64,000 nucleotides of DNA from contig CM034544.1 of the NCBI GenBank assembly GCA_020002185.1, positions 30,215,842 through 30,279,841 of the forward strand, read 5' to 3'. Each line of letters starts with the position of its first letter. Within the stretch, counting starts at the first letter, position 1. A program made the position numbers and the translations under genes. This document shows, in pieces, positions 33,481 through 44,135 of the stretch. The notes below the pieces were generated by a model. That model was not told the origin of the DNA and did no database searches. It saw only the letters and a program-made list of their open reading frames with translations. The stretch comes from Paraescarpia echinospica. Its lineage: Eukaryota; Annelida; Polychaeta; Sabellida; Siboglinidae.

Positions 33481-34737
33481 GGGTGCTGGTGCTGTTGGAG
33501 ATTTTAAGTGAGAGAGTTGCCTCTATACCAGGATATACACCATCAAATCAAGGAGAATCCCGGAAATGTCGGTTGAGTTGGCAGGTATAACTATGTAAGG
33601 CGAGAACGACGGTACAATACACATAACAGTTGGCCATCTCGTGACTCGTGCTAGTCGAAACTGGTTACACGTTAGTCGCTAGATGGCGAAACCTCCGCGA
33701 ATTATACACTGAGACACGGTTCTACCATAATTTGATATAGGGCATCCGCCATCTTAAATACGTTTTTAAAAACGAGACTTCCAGTAAATAAAGACACGTG
33801 TGTTGATATAGATAGCCATTTCTATGTTAATGTGCCTTTTCTTATGTCAGTTACAAGCACGTTTTGAGACATATATACACTCGTAAGTATCTACACGTTT
33901 GTACAGTTTGCTGTTTGTAGTATTAAGTTGATACAAATTCATGCGATTTTGTTAAACATTACTATAAAAAGTTGCTTTTGATTGGGAAAATTACGACTAT
34001 GGAATGGTAAATACAATCAATGAAAGGCGCCACCACCGACAGTTTAAGGCTCACAGCATGACAAAACGCAACGAAACTGCAATGTATACACATCACAGAG
34101 CGTTGTTATGTATTGGCAGCTTTACAGGTGTTGACTATTACGAATAGGTTCGTACAGTTTAGCTCGATAACGTGAAATATGTCGTAGGTTTACACCAACA
34201 CATAGCGAATGTGCTACACCGTCATTAGTTGCCGCTAATATAAATACGTAGCTTTCCATAACATTAATTTAATGTCTCGAAAACATCGTTATGCCTCATT
34301 TCCTGTGAAAAGTTAACATAGTGGGATATTTTACACCCATTCATTGACCAAGATTTATAAAGGCCTAATTCCCCAAAAATCGGTGGCACAGTTTATACCG
34401 TATCGTTACGATCGAGTACAAGTTTCACTGATTTAAAAACTGCCTAGTTCATATTAAGCACAAATAGTAACCGAAACTGACAACTTGAAGAGATTAGAGG
34501 GATCTTGCGTTTCTCCGATTCCAGGCTTGGGTTCATGCGGCCGATGGGGGGATGAATTGAGAATTTGGGAATGAAGGGGGTCACAGATTTTCGTATAGGG
34601 TCCAACTAGCTAGATGATCTTGCCGTAACTGTAACCCGTGTCATGGTCAACTCAAATGGAGAGGTTGTAAAAAAGTACTATTAAATTAAACTGCTTTGCC
34701 AAACAGGTGATATCAAACAACCATCATGCCCAAATGA
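33481..34737. other. No gene recognised
   Basis: No ORF with recognisable content; possibly the upstream flank of the next gene. Confidence 0.45.
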
Positions 34738-34950
34738 GTGTCTCGAGGTAGAGGGAAGGGTAAGAAGACAACCGCAAACACCAAAGTCAAACCAACACAG
34801 GTCACAACACCATTTGCCGGCAATGCCCCAGATCTTGACTACATGACACTCGAATCATTCAGTCTGTGGTCGGAGCCAGCTCTGAAAACCTTTTTGTTGG
34901 TGAGAAAGAAGTCAACAGAAGGGAACTATGATGAACTTGTGGCTTGGTGT
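34738..34950 (+). CDS. YqaJ/SWIM-type protein, exon 1
   Basis: Basic N-terminus and SAP-like segment; donor TGT|GTATTA. No ATG in frame. Confidence 0.55.
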
Positions 34951-35678
34951 GTATTATATTACAATTATATTACAAAAATGTATTCTATATTCCTGTTTAC
35001 ATGACAGTTAATAATTTCTTGCATTTTCTGTATTCGTTGTATATAGCCTTCTCTTAATTATGGCTACATGGCATTCATAAGCTGGGAGGACCATGTGTCT
35101 GTTAACGCATCCGAGGAGCACCTCCTGCGATGTAATCTACAGGAATACAAAGCTCGTTTGGTCTTGGGTGAGACGGTACTACCATATCCATTCACTTTGG
35201 ATGGCTGGGCGAAAGAGAGCTGCAGTGAATGGCCGAATGTGTACATATCAGATATATCTGGATTCCTCAAAATGACCACAACTACCAAACTACACAAGAG
35301 GTTCATGAATGAGCATAAACAAGGAAAAGCTTATAGGTATGAATCATGCTGATATCGATTTATCGTCACTAGTATCCCACAAATCATATACATATGCTAT
35401 GATGTATATTCTGAGACAATTTATCTCTGTTTCCTTCTATTCTGTTCAGCTACAAATAATTATTTGCCCCTGTATTGTCTATTATAGGTATTTCACGTCG
35501 CACTGGGTGAAGGAGGTATTCTATCTCCCAAACAGCAGCAGTAGCAGCATAGCCTTCCTGGCAGCAAAGGTCTCCCCGTCCATGTCACTAAATAGTGGCA
35601 AATATGAGGCTTGGGTTGCTGTTGAGAACGACATTGTGGACCAGCCAGGAGGAAGGATCGTTGCACATGTACTGCTGG
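34738..35678 (+). CDS. YqaJ/SWIM-type protein, N-terminal part (three exons, probably broken)
   Basis: Exons 34738-34950, 35047-35336 and 35488 to about 35678 join in phase across GT-AG introns. The protein starts SRGRGKGKKT (basic), has a SAP-like SEPALKTFLLVRKKSTEGNY region, then ISWEDHV, YISDISGFLKM and KQGKAYRYFTSHWVKEVFYL, ending GKYEAWVAVE and PGGRI. This order matches the N-terminal half of a widespread invertebrate family with a SWIM finger and a YqaJ-like nuclease domain (family knowledge). The expected ATG is GTG at 34738, and an ATG four bases upstream is out of frame. Near 35669 another frame reads CTAG, the start of the expected SWIM motif, hinting at a small indel. The nuclease half was not found by 40 kb. 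Likely a truncated gene or transposon-associated copy. Confidence 0.6.
35047..35336 (+). CDS. YqaJ/SWIM-type protein, exon 2
   Basis: Acceptor TATATAG, donor AG|GTATGA; encodes PSLNYGYMAFISWEDHV to KQGKAY. Phase 0 in, phase 2 out, matching both neighbours. Confidence 0.65.
35488..35678 (+). CDS. YqaJ/SWIM-type protein, exon 3
   Basis: Acceptor ATTATAG; encodes YFTSHWVKEVFYLPNSSSSS to PGGRIVAHVLLG. Possible donors are at 35669 and 35679, so the 3' end is uncertain. Confidence 0.6.
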
Positions 35679-35739
35679 GTAATTATCATTTTCATATTAG
35701 CGATCTATAGAAATTTCATTAACAATTACCAAATTATAC

Positions 35740-36620
35740 AGAATATTGGGTCCAGGAGCCCTGAATTACTTTGGATTATGTTCCTTTGAAAATAAGAAAC
35801 ACAATTAATTATTAAAAACATTTTAAATCAAGCAAAATATAAAAAATTAAAACACAATATTAACATAAAAAATCATTGATCTCAGATGAAAACTGAAGTA
35901 GTATAAGTTAGAATAATGAAGTGTTCATTTTGTACACACCTTGGTAAGTAAAAATTATTTATATTATACAATATTTGGCTTTAATCACTTGAATGAGCAA
36001 CATCAAAGTCTTTTATCCTGTGTTTTCTTTGTTCTTGTATCCACGTGCGTTTATTTACTCTCAACTCTGATCTAGGTCAACATGGCGTCGGAACCGTGTC
36101 TCCCTGTATAAACAACAACAAAAGTGTAAACGTTTTTGTTGTTAATGGTCACACAAGGCGCCTTAATTCCGTTCCACCGATGTAGATAATTATTCGAATC
36201 ATTCAACTGCTCACCAAATGGTGAATCAGATTGAGGTGTGTTATGCGTAAACAACGATGCGGATCGAAACATGTGTTCAATAGACCGTGTCGTTGCGAAC
36301 ATGGTTGGCGGCCGTGTTCTGGCTGTCCCGTTATTTGAACGCACACCTTGTTCTGTGTGTCAATCCGTCTGTCACATAAAACATACCTTAATACATATGC
36401 AGGTCCGTCCAATTTGTTTAACAGTTGAAATTTATTACAATAATCTACATAGATTCTATAATTTATAGATCGATATAATTATAATGTGATATCACGCGAG
36501 GTGCACCGAATGCTAATACATATTCACGGTTTCACCTATTCCGTCACTATTCCGCCACCGGTATTTTTCTAGTATAACATTATTCCAAAAGCTCTCAATA
36601 TATTGATATATATATTATTG
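35740..36620. other. No gene recognised; AT-rich
   Basis: No exon with recognisable homology. A donor-like TTGGTAAGTA at about 35939 lacks a convincing exon before it. Confidence 0.4.
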
Positions 36621-36799
36621 ATTGGTTGAGAACCTTTAACGTAAAGGTTGTTCGATTTCGCCGACTTTCAACTTATATATATATATATATACCTATTTCA
36701 ATTAAGGTACAGTATCACAAACAATTACCCGCATAGTATCGTGACAAGTTGAAAGTCGGCGAAATCGAACAACCTTTACGTTAAAGGTTCTCAACCAAT
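36621..36799. repeat. Perfect 54-bp inverted repeat
   Basis: Arms 36621-36674 and 36746-36799 are exact reverse complements, with a 71-base spacer that begins with an AT tract. Each arm contains a smaller palindrome, AACCTTTAACGTAAAGGTT. It could be a foldback or MITE-like element, or a recent inverted duplication. Confidence 0.95.
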
Positions 36800-39778
36800 T
36801 CGTTTGCCCATCGCCAATACGGTTCTTTTAGGTTCAGATGTGTAACGTGTGAATAGTTTAACTAGTGCGCACAGTCGGTTTAATAAAAAATGCGTACTTG
36901 TTTTTTAATCGTCAAAAAGATTTGTCGTTACACCGGGTATAGCTGGCGAAAGCCAATTGCGCTGTCGACCTCCTGCGCCATTTCGGTCACGTGCTTTACG
37001 CGAGATCGGCATCTCACGCATTTGAAAACAATAACAACATACACGTGCTTTGGTGTATCGAGATAAAGATTTCAAAGTGGTTGTACGTAGGTACGTATTA
37101 CACTATCGCAGTTAGCAACAAGAACGCGTAGCCGTGTATTAATTCAACGAGGATTGTAACTTGCGAACGTCTACACTCGACTCGAGGCTGACTAGGCCCA
37201 AGCCAGTCACCAGGTCATATCAGCCAGAGATTCAGTCAGGACTATAAGAGCCAGAGGCTGTGACAACGAGCATCCTATTTGATATGCATTGTATTTGGTT
37301 ACGTAGGATCTTGTTAATAAACTATGTTATTGCGACAATACATATAGAGAATAGATGACGTGAGCCTGAGGGTGCGAAATGACAAGTAACATTTGTTTGG
37401 CAGTAGGCCCCTGTTGATCGTGCAAGTAACTTAGTCGGGGAGCATCCGTAATTTCGTGCAACAGAACGTCAAACACGGGAGTATTATATTGGTGATCATA
37501 ATTATTAAAACAGTGTTTTGTGACTCACATTTTGATACTATTACTGCAGAATGTTGTTGATTTGCATTGTAGTTTATGCAAAATAATTGAGATTTACATG
37601 ATGGTGATGATGATTTTATTCAATATAAAAATGTAAACGTGTAAATACATAAAATATAAATATGGCTAGAGTACACCATATATAAGCATTACACAAGATA
37701 ATGCTCGCACTTGTTTCCGTTGTGGTCCTTGGTGCCTGGCTACAGTTTATGTAATTGGTATCCTGTGATACCTTTCAAATGATATATGCCAGCTATTCTT
37801 GTGTATTTACCAATATGTGTATATATTCTCACCACAGCAATATATGAATGCATAATACGTAACTTGAATTATGATGTTGCTAGAGGCCACACTGCAACCC
37901 AAGAATGGGAATGAGAGGAGGCAGAAGAGGAGCTAAGGCAGTCACCTGGGTCAGGCAGACACAGGGAGGATACATAGTATGCGGGAGGCCCACATTTGAT
38001 CAATCCAGGTAATTTCAACAAAAAAAATTTTATGTGCACATTTACATATATATATTTGTTTTCATACACATTTTAATAATAACATCTTGGACATGGAAAA
38101 CTAGGTTGACTTCTGCACTTATATTATACCCACAAACATATTAATACACCTTTAAAGAGGTATTTAGCATATGGCGATGACTCAGAAATAAGTTTATAAA
38201 ATAAATTATTCATTTTTGAAGAAGGTAAACATACATGTTATGAACCTTTGAATACTTGGCGAGGAAAATATACTGTTAGCATCACAATAACACCTCATTT
38301 TGTCATTTCCAACATTCACCTTGACCATTCAACTTCAGGCAGAACCTTAAAATGTCAAACATGAGTATGTATAGTAGTTACACATGGCAGACACTGACAT
38401 GAATTTGTATACTGAAAACAAAACAAAAAATATAAATGCGCTTTACTGATGGTTTACTGATTAGTAGAATTCAAATCAGTCTATAATATTGACTAAGATC
38501 AGGCTTCACTGTAATGAAATTGAACAACTTTTAATTCATGTAATGACAATGAACACCTTGTAAAGAAAAAAATAGTTAAAATTTTTCACCATTTTTAAAA
38601 AGAGCATATTCTACTAATGTCTGCATGCTGCATCAACCCACCCCCTCCCTCCTCTGGAACAACCCCGGTAATCACAGACTGTTCCTAAGATATCAACATG
38701 TATAGATGCAGCTGTAGTAGCACATTTCTTGCTGCCGTTTTTCTTGTGAAATGCTGCACGTCACACATGAAACATTATTTTATATTTACTGATTATGAGA
38801 ATGAAACATTCCATAATTATTTACTCCCAACTCTACACTGATACCTGTTTTTGTTTACTGAATATATGCTTTTCTTTACAGGAGATTGGACTAGTGTGCT
38901 TAGTAGCACTAGTTCTCCAAGTTAATATGGCATACTGGGCAGTTGTATTTGTCCAGGATCTCGGACAAGATTCTACAGCCATGCAGCATGCTGCATATTA
39001 ATGGTTTGTTGGGTGAATGTCCACCGACTGATCCCAATTGTGTCGTGTGTTGTATCCGTGACAGATTCCCCAGTGCCGATGGGGTGTACACTTCCAGGTC
39101 AGCCAGTTAGCTTAACTAATTGACTGACCTGATTAGCTCGGCAGTTGGTGATGGAACGGTAGGTGCCAGGGTCTGGCAGATATAGCATGAGTCTTCGGGC
39201 AACAACTCTTGATTCTGTGAGACAGGTTCAGTGTCGATCATTCTTCAGTGAACTACTTCGGTTTGGATATCGATGACATCACTGTATGTATTCGCTGTCT
39301 TCGATGGTACTGCATACCAGCTTCCTGACATTTTGCTGTACATCCGCATCTACCTATACTGGAGACAAAGTGACAATTAGCATGGCTCTGACATGTATTA
39401 TATTATATATGTGATGACACATTTATCAAAAGTCAATAATACACAGTAGTTGTATTCAATTCAACCTTAACTTTTAGTAGTGTCCATGAAAAAAACATCA
39501 ATTATTCAGCATTGTTACAGTGGTAGGGTTTCATTGTCTTTGTGTTGCTGATTGTCAGTGGCAGCCAGCTGAGTTCTTGCAATGTACACCAGGTACTTGT
39601 TATGTACAACACAAGTGTGTGATGAAGTAATGGTATTGAAAGCCTTTTTATATTTTTCAACAACACTCTGTTGATACACTGACAGCAGCATTTTACTTTG
39701 TTTAAGTTCTCTATGTATCATGAGGACTTATTATACGACTAGTGTCATAGTCCATTCTTGTCTCGGCCCGTTTGTTGA
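36800..39778. other. No gene recognised
   Basis: Low-content sequence. Short ORFs (for example minus 38909-39091) have no recognised motif. A GA-rich open stretch near 37870-38005 ends at CCAG|GTAATT and could be an exon, but nothing supports it further. Confidence 0.4.
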
Positions 39779-40090
39779 CCTAACCTGCCCCCTTCTCGTG
39801 TCGGCTACCTACGCGGTGTCTGGGTACATCGCTGGCCTATTCCCACCAACTGTACCTCGAATGTTTTCAACGTTTTTGATATATGTTCCAGAGACGAAGA
39901 ATTACGCGACGAGCACGATATATTCTTCAGACATGTCATGAGGCAGCTGCTAATTTCACGACCGAGTATAGAACTGGCCAGCCCGTTGTACGAACCCGAT
40001 GATGTTGCCCCCGTGGACACGGGCGATGTCGACAATTGGGTGGCGATTACGGAGGATGAAGATGATGGATTCGTGGATTTTATTGAATAA
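39779..40090 (+). CDS. Terminal ORF with acidic C-terminus, unrecognised
   Basis: A plus-strand frame is open from about 39779 (preceded by TGA) to TAA at 40088-40090. It reads PPSRVGYLRGVWVHRWPIPT, then NVFDICSRDEELRDEHDIFF and RHVMRQLLISRPSIELASPL, and ends in a very acidic stretch with TEDEDDGFVDFIE. ATAAA overlaps the stop (TGAATAAATA), a possible polyadenylation signal. An alternative acceptor at 39890-91 would start the exon at 39892. RGVWVH near the start faintly recalls HARBI-type transposases. Not recognised; it may be the last exon of a host gene or of a transposase. Confidence 0.45.
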   Translation, partial: PNLPPSRVGYLRGVWVHRWPIPTNCTSNVFNVFDICSRDEELRDEHDIFFRHVMRQLLISRPSIELASPLYEPDDVAPVDTGDVDNWVAITEDEDDGFVDFIE

Positions 40091-40149
40091 ATATTATTCA
40101 AATTTGGAAATATGTTGTTTTGTTGGTTATTACCATAGGAATCATTCTT

Positions 40150-40500
40150 TCATACATACATACATACATACAATTTCATTTACACAAATATTTTACACTT
40201 TTATATATTCTCTTTCGTTCATTCCTCGTAAAACATGATCAGACATAGGACATATAATTCTTATATACATACATACATACAATACATTATAAATACATCA
40301 TTAAGTACCCTTCATTATCTCTAATGACCCACCTTCAACACCTTTTAAACTTTCATATATCCTCTTTCCTTCATATCGTAGATATACACGGTAGGACTTC
40401 CAGGGGTACTCACTCCACTCTATCCCGCTAGGTGGTGCACTACATCCGGTCACGTGACTGCACACATACATACATACACACACAAATAGACAGGCGCCGC
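40150..40500. repeat. (CATA)n microsatellites and short duplication
   Basis: Tandem CATA units occur near 40151-40171, 40266-40281 and 40463-40476. Between them a TTTTATATATTCTCTTTCGTTC-type sequence appears twice in diverged form. Confidence 0.7.
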
Positions 40501-40554
40501 CATCTTAGAATTTATCCATGGGGGACCCAGATTTCCACCACTTACTCAAAAAGA

Positions 40555-41930
40555 CCATACTACTTTCGGTCTCCGTTCTTAAATACTGGCTGAACTATGG
40601 CATGTTTTCATGCGGCTGGGTGTCGCTTGTTTGTATTGATATTTGAAGGACAGGAGCGAGGTCTTTTGCTACTGATTGTAGGAAACGGCAGATAATCCCG
40701 TCATGACCAGCTGCTTTCCTATGATATATCTTTTGGAGGATATTTATCATGCCATTTACACCGGCGCAGGTTCATGTCATGACAAGATGTGGGCTATTGT
40801 CAAGAGTGAGTATTGTGGTTAGATCTTTGGTGTAGACAGAGCAGAACTGCTCGTTGACAATGTCTGCCTTTATGCTGTTTTCACAGTACCTTAGCCGATC
40901 ATTCTTCAGGAGAGCTATGCGAACTGAATCATACCTCTGTTTTTATAAGTCGACTTAGATTCTTTGATTTGTCTTCGTTAATAAAGACATGAACATAGTT
41001 CTGGTTAGCTTGCCGGTTAGCTCTTCTTGTTTCTTTTTTGATTTTCTTGTACCGATCCTTGTTTTCCTGTTGTTTATTTGTTTGTTATTTTATTTGCTTG
41101 TTTTCTTTCCTTTGGCCCATGCCCTCTGTTTGTGCCTGGAGAGGGGCTTCAAACTGTCAGTGATCCACGGCTGGTGATATTTTGTGGAGCATGCCTTTGT
41201 TTGGACACGTTTCACCATCATGATGTTGCCATGGTTCTCGATGGTATTCCATATGTCTTCAACATACATAGTGCTAGCTTTGGTGACTAGTTTCTCAATG
41301 AAGTTTAGAGTTTCTTCTCGTATGGAGATGAAGCCTGCCATTAATTTCCAAAAAATGACTGTTCTTGGGAAAGGCTTGGTTTTCTGTGCGTTTAATCAAC
41401 TGTCAATCAGGACAATGTTATGGTCCCCAGACCAGGGATGACGGCTATTCTTGTGATTACGTTCGGACCATTTTCTGAGGAACAGGTCCAGGTTGGTGTT
41501 TTATTGATAAGGTGAAGTTCAACGTTTGTAACTGTCTCAAGGAAAGCGATGTTTAATATGAGTGGATTATTTGTTGATTCTCCTAGTCAATGTCTGGGAG
41601 GTTTAGGTCACCTCCTAACTACATGATGTTGTTTGGTGTGACAGCGTCCATGGTTCGAAGGTTTTCTTTCATCTGTTCTTCACTCGTCTCTAACGGTGAT
41701 CTGTATATGAAACCACCTAACTACAAGAGGTGTTGATTTTTCATTGGTGGGAATCTGCAAAAGTACTGCTTCAGATGTTGTGTTACGTCTTATGATGTAC
41801 TTCGTGGACAACCAGATCATCCATGGTAGCAATGTGGATTCCGCCATAACCACCTTGTCTGTCTCTTCTGAAGACATTACGGTGATTTGAAGATCTTCGG
41901 TTTTAACCACGTTTCTGTGTCAATCAGAAT
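40555..41930 (-). mobile_element. LINE remnant: endonuclease end and RT start
   Basis: Reading leftwards from about 41930, broken frames give the endonuclease end (GGFIYRSPLETSEEQMKENL, GGDLNLPDID), then STKYHQPWITDSLKPLSRHK, RRANRQANQNYVHVFINEDK, AGHDGIICRFLQSVAKDLAP and VQPVFKNGDRK. This is the standard order from endonuclease to the first RT motifs of CR1/jockey-type LINEs. Many stops and shifts are present, and the RT catalytic region is missing. Confidence 0.75.
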
Positions 41931-41968
41931 GTCTATTTGCCATTATGAGCAGGTTCCACAGTAGTAGT

Positions 41969-42100
41969 GATATAGCTCAAGAATCATATCACTACTCACA
42001 GTTCAATTGTTTTTGGGAGTAGACTTTGATCATTTATGACTAAGAGTTCTAAATGATCAAAGTCTACTCCCAAAAACAATTGAACTGTGAGTAGTGATAT
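41969..42100. repeat. 51-bp inverted repeat with nested palindrome
   Basis: Arms 41986-42036 and 42050-42100 are reverse complements around a 13-base loop. Just before the left arm, AGTAGTGATAT pairs with the left-arm start ATATCACTACT across 12 bases, forming a second hairpin. The loop motif TGACTAAGAGTTCTAAA recurs directly after the right arm (about 42107). Confidence 0.92.
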
Positions 42101-42433
42101 GACGTTATGACTAAGAGTTCTAAAGGTTTTGTTTTGTTTTATCAGTAAGTTCGTTTTGGATCTGAGGACGAGCTGACCGTTGTATTTGAGGTGGAGGTAA
42201 CATATGGTGGACTGGCAGTGTGCTTCGATGTAGAAGTCGGAGGTTGTGACCAACCAAGGCACAAACGGTGAGTGGCAGGGCTACCATGTTGGCGTGGATA
42301 ACTATCGGATTCGGTTGTTGACAGTGATGAGGCTGATACTTCAGTCAGTGAAGAGAGGCAAGTAAATATGTGTATGTGCGTGCGTGTGTGTGCGAGCGTG
42401 CGTGCGTGCGTGTGTGAGTGGCAAAAAGTCATT

Positions 42434-42468
<35 letters not shown>

Positions 42469-42886
42469 TGTACATGCATACCCATGTTTTGTTGTTTCCC
42501 ACATTGGGGTCAGGAACATTCGATCCAGTGCATTGGGTGAAGTACTTAAGTATAAGTCCAAGTACTTGACCTCATATATCCCTATTCCTTCCCGACTCAG
42601 TAACACTTTCTGTAGCACGTAGAAAACCGGAGTCAGTGTCAATGACGATGTTGTAGCCGGATATACCACTGCAGAGCCAGCGAGTGTTGACGAACAAATA
42701 AATCGCAGCCACTGTGATACTTGTTGAACGGGCTCAGCAGTCACTTTCGTCGTGGCTGTCCCTAACACAGTGCCTCGGAACTTCACACGCAATGGTGAGT
42801 GGATTATCAACCTGTCTAACGTTTACTTATATCTACAAGAACAAGCTACAATTAAGGACGGATTCCAGATATGTATTTTGAGATTG
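42101..42886. other. No secure gene; GT and GA microsatellites
   Basis: A minus-strand frame (42142-42810) is open for long but crosses microsatellites. On the plus strand, a short frame GSAVTFVVAVPNTVPRNFTR ends at AATG|GTGAGT (42795) and could be a small exon. Neither is supported further. (GA)n lies at about 42439-42463. Confidence 0.35.
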
Positions 42887-42952
42887 TTTACCATACACAA
42901 TAAAATGTGATAATATTAGTATTTATTATTACATTTTATTGTGTATGGTAAA
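42887..42952. repeat. 22-bp inverted repeat, extendable to about 40 bp
   Basis: TTTACCATACACAATAAAAT plus GT at 42887-42908 pairs perfectly with 42931-42952, and pairing continues outward with mismatches. MITE-like hairpin. Confidence 0.85.
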
Positions 42953-43239
42953 ACTATCAAAGTACATATTTTATTATTATTTATAGTAACAGCACAATGT
43001 TGATAACATTATCATTCAATGTTGTGCATCACACATGCAAGACGCTAGATAAGACTTATTTTGTGTGCTAATAAATTAATAATAATCAATACTTGGAATG
43101 CACCTGGAAATTAATGTGGTTGATAGTTTTTGTGATGTTGCCATGTGCGGTTGTATTATAAGAAACCAAGATGCCAGCAGCCTTATACAGTTCGTAATAT
43201 TTTGTTTGATAACATTAATGTTATATTAATGTGTTCTGC

Positions 43240-43390
43240 CTGCATGCCTCCTGCCTGTCTGTCTATCTTTTTTCTCTCTCACCCTCCACATCACTCACTC
43301 CATCTTGTTCTTTTTTTTTTCTCTCTCTCTCTCTCCATCCATGCCTTCCTCCCTCCCTTCCTCCCTGTCTCCCTCCCTACCATTGGCAAT
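43240..43390. repeat. Polypyrimidine tract
   Basis: Mixed CT-rich low-complexity sequence with CTCTCTC and CCTCCCTC runs. Confidence 0.8.
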
Positions 43391-43827
43391 TCAAACGCCG
43401 GAAACTGCCCAACAACAGTGAAATTCTTTATAGTGCCAGTTTTTACTAACAGCAGTAATTAACAATGTATCTACGCTGCTGCATTAAAACAGTATCCATT
43501 TGAATATTGCGAGAAACTATACACACGCCACGGATAGAGTATTTCCAGGAAGTGCCCTGTGAAGGCTGTGCCACCGTCAGAGAAAGGTTATGCGTGTGCG
43601 ACGCCTGTCACACAGCCCGTCGTATATAAACGGCTAGTTCGGTTCATTACTTAGTTGACGGGTTTGTACCCATTTGTTAAAATTCTTACCCGCTCCCGGA
43701 CGACTCAGCCCGTCTAAATGACGGGGTGACGGGTCTCTGCTTTAGTCTATGCTCTCAAGACAAATGTAATAATTGATTTACGTATATTTCTTAATCATCA
43801 ATGCCAATACTACTTCCTAAACAAACC

Positions 43828-44132
43828 TCTCTCTCCCTTCCTCCCTCCCTCTCCACCCCTCCTCTCCCTCCCTACCTATCCACCCCTCCTCTCCCTCCGT
43901 CTCTATCCTTCCCTCATCTTCATCTATCCCTCTCGACCCCTCCTCTCCCTCCGTCCCTATCTACCCCTCCTCTCCCTCCGTGCCTCTCCACCTCTCCTTC
44001 CCTCCTCTTCCTCCCTCTCAACCGCTCCTTCCCTCCTCTCCCTCCCGTCCTCTCAACCCCTCCTTCCCTCCCTCCCTCTCCACCGCTTCTTACCTCCTCT
44101 TCCTCCGTCCCTCTCCACCCCTCCCTCCCGTC
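43828..44132. repeat. Polypyrimidine tandem array (CTCCACCCCTCCTCTCCCTC-like)
   Basis: About 300 bases of nearly uninterrupted C and T on the plus strand in degenerate units of about 25-30 bases. Such purine/pyrimidine asymmetry can form triplex DNA. The Ser/Pro/Leu and Arg/Gly/Glu ORFs are artefacts. Confidence 0.9.
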
Positions 44133-44135
44133 TTG

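Noticed and set aside
42142..42810. 222-codon minus-strand ORF
   Set aside because: It runs through GA and GT microsatellites; no motif seen. A competing short plus-strand frame ends at a GTGAGT donor.
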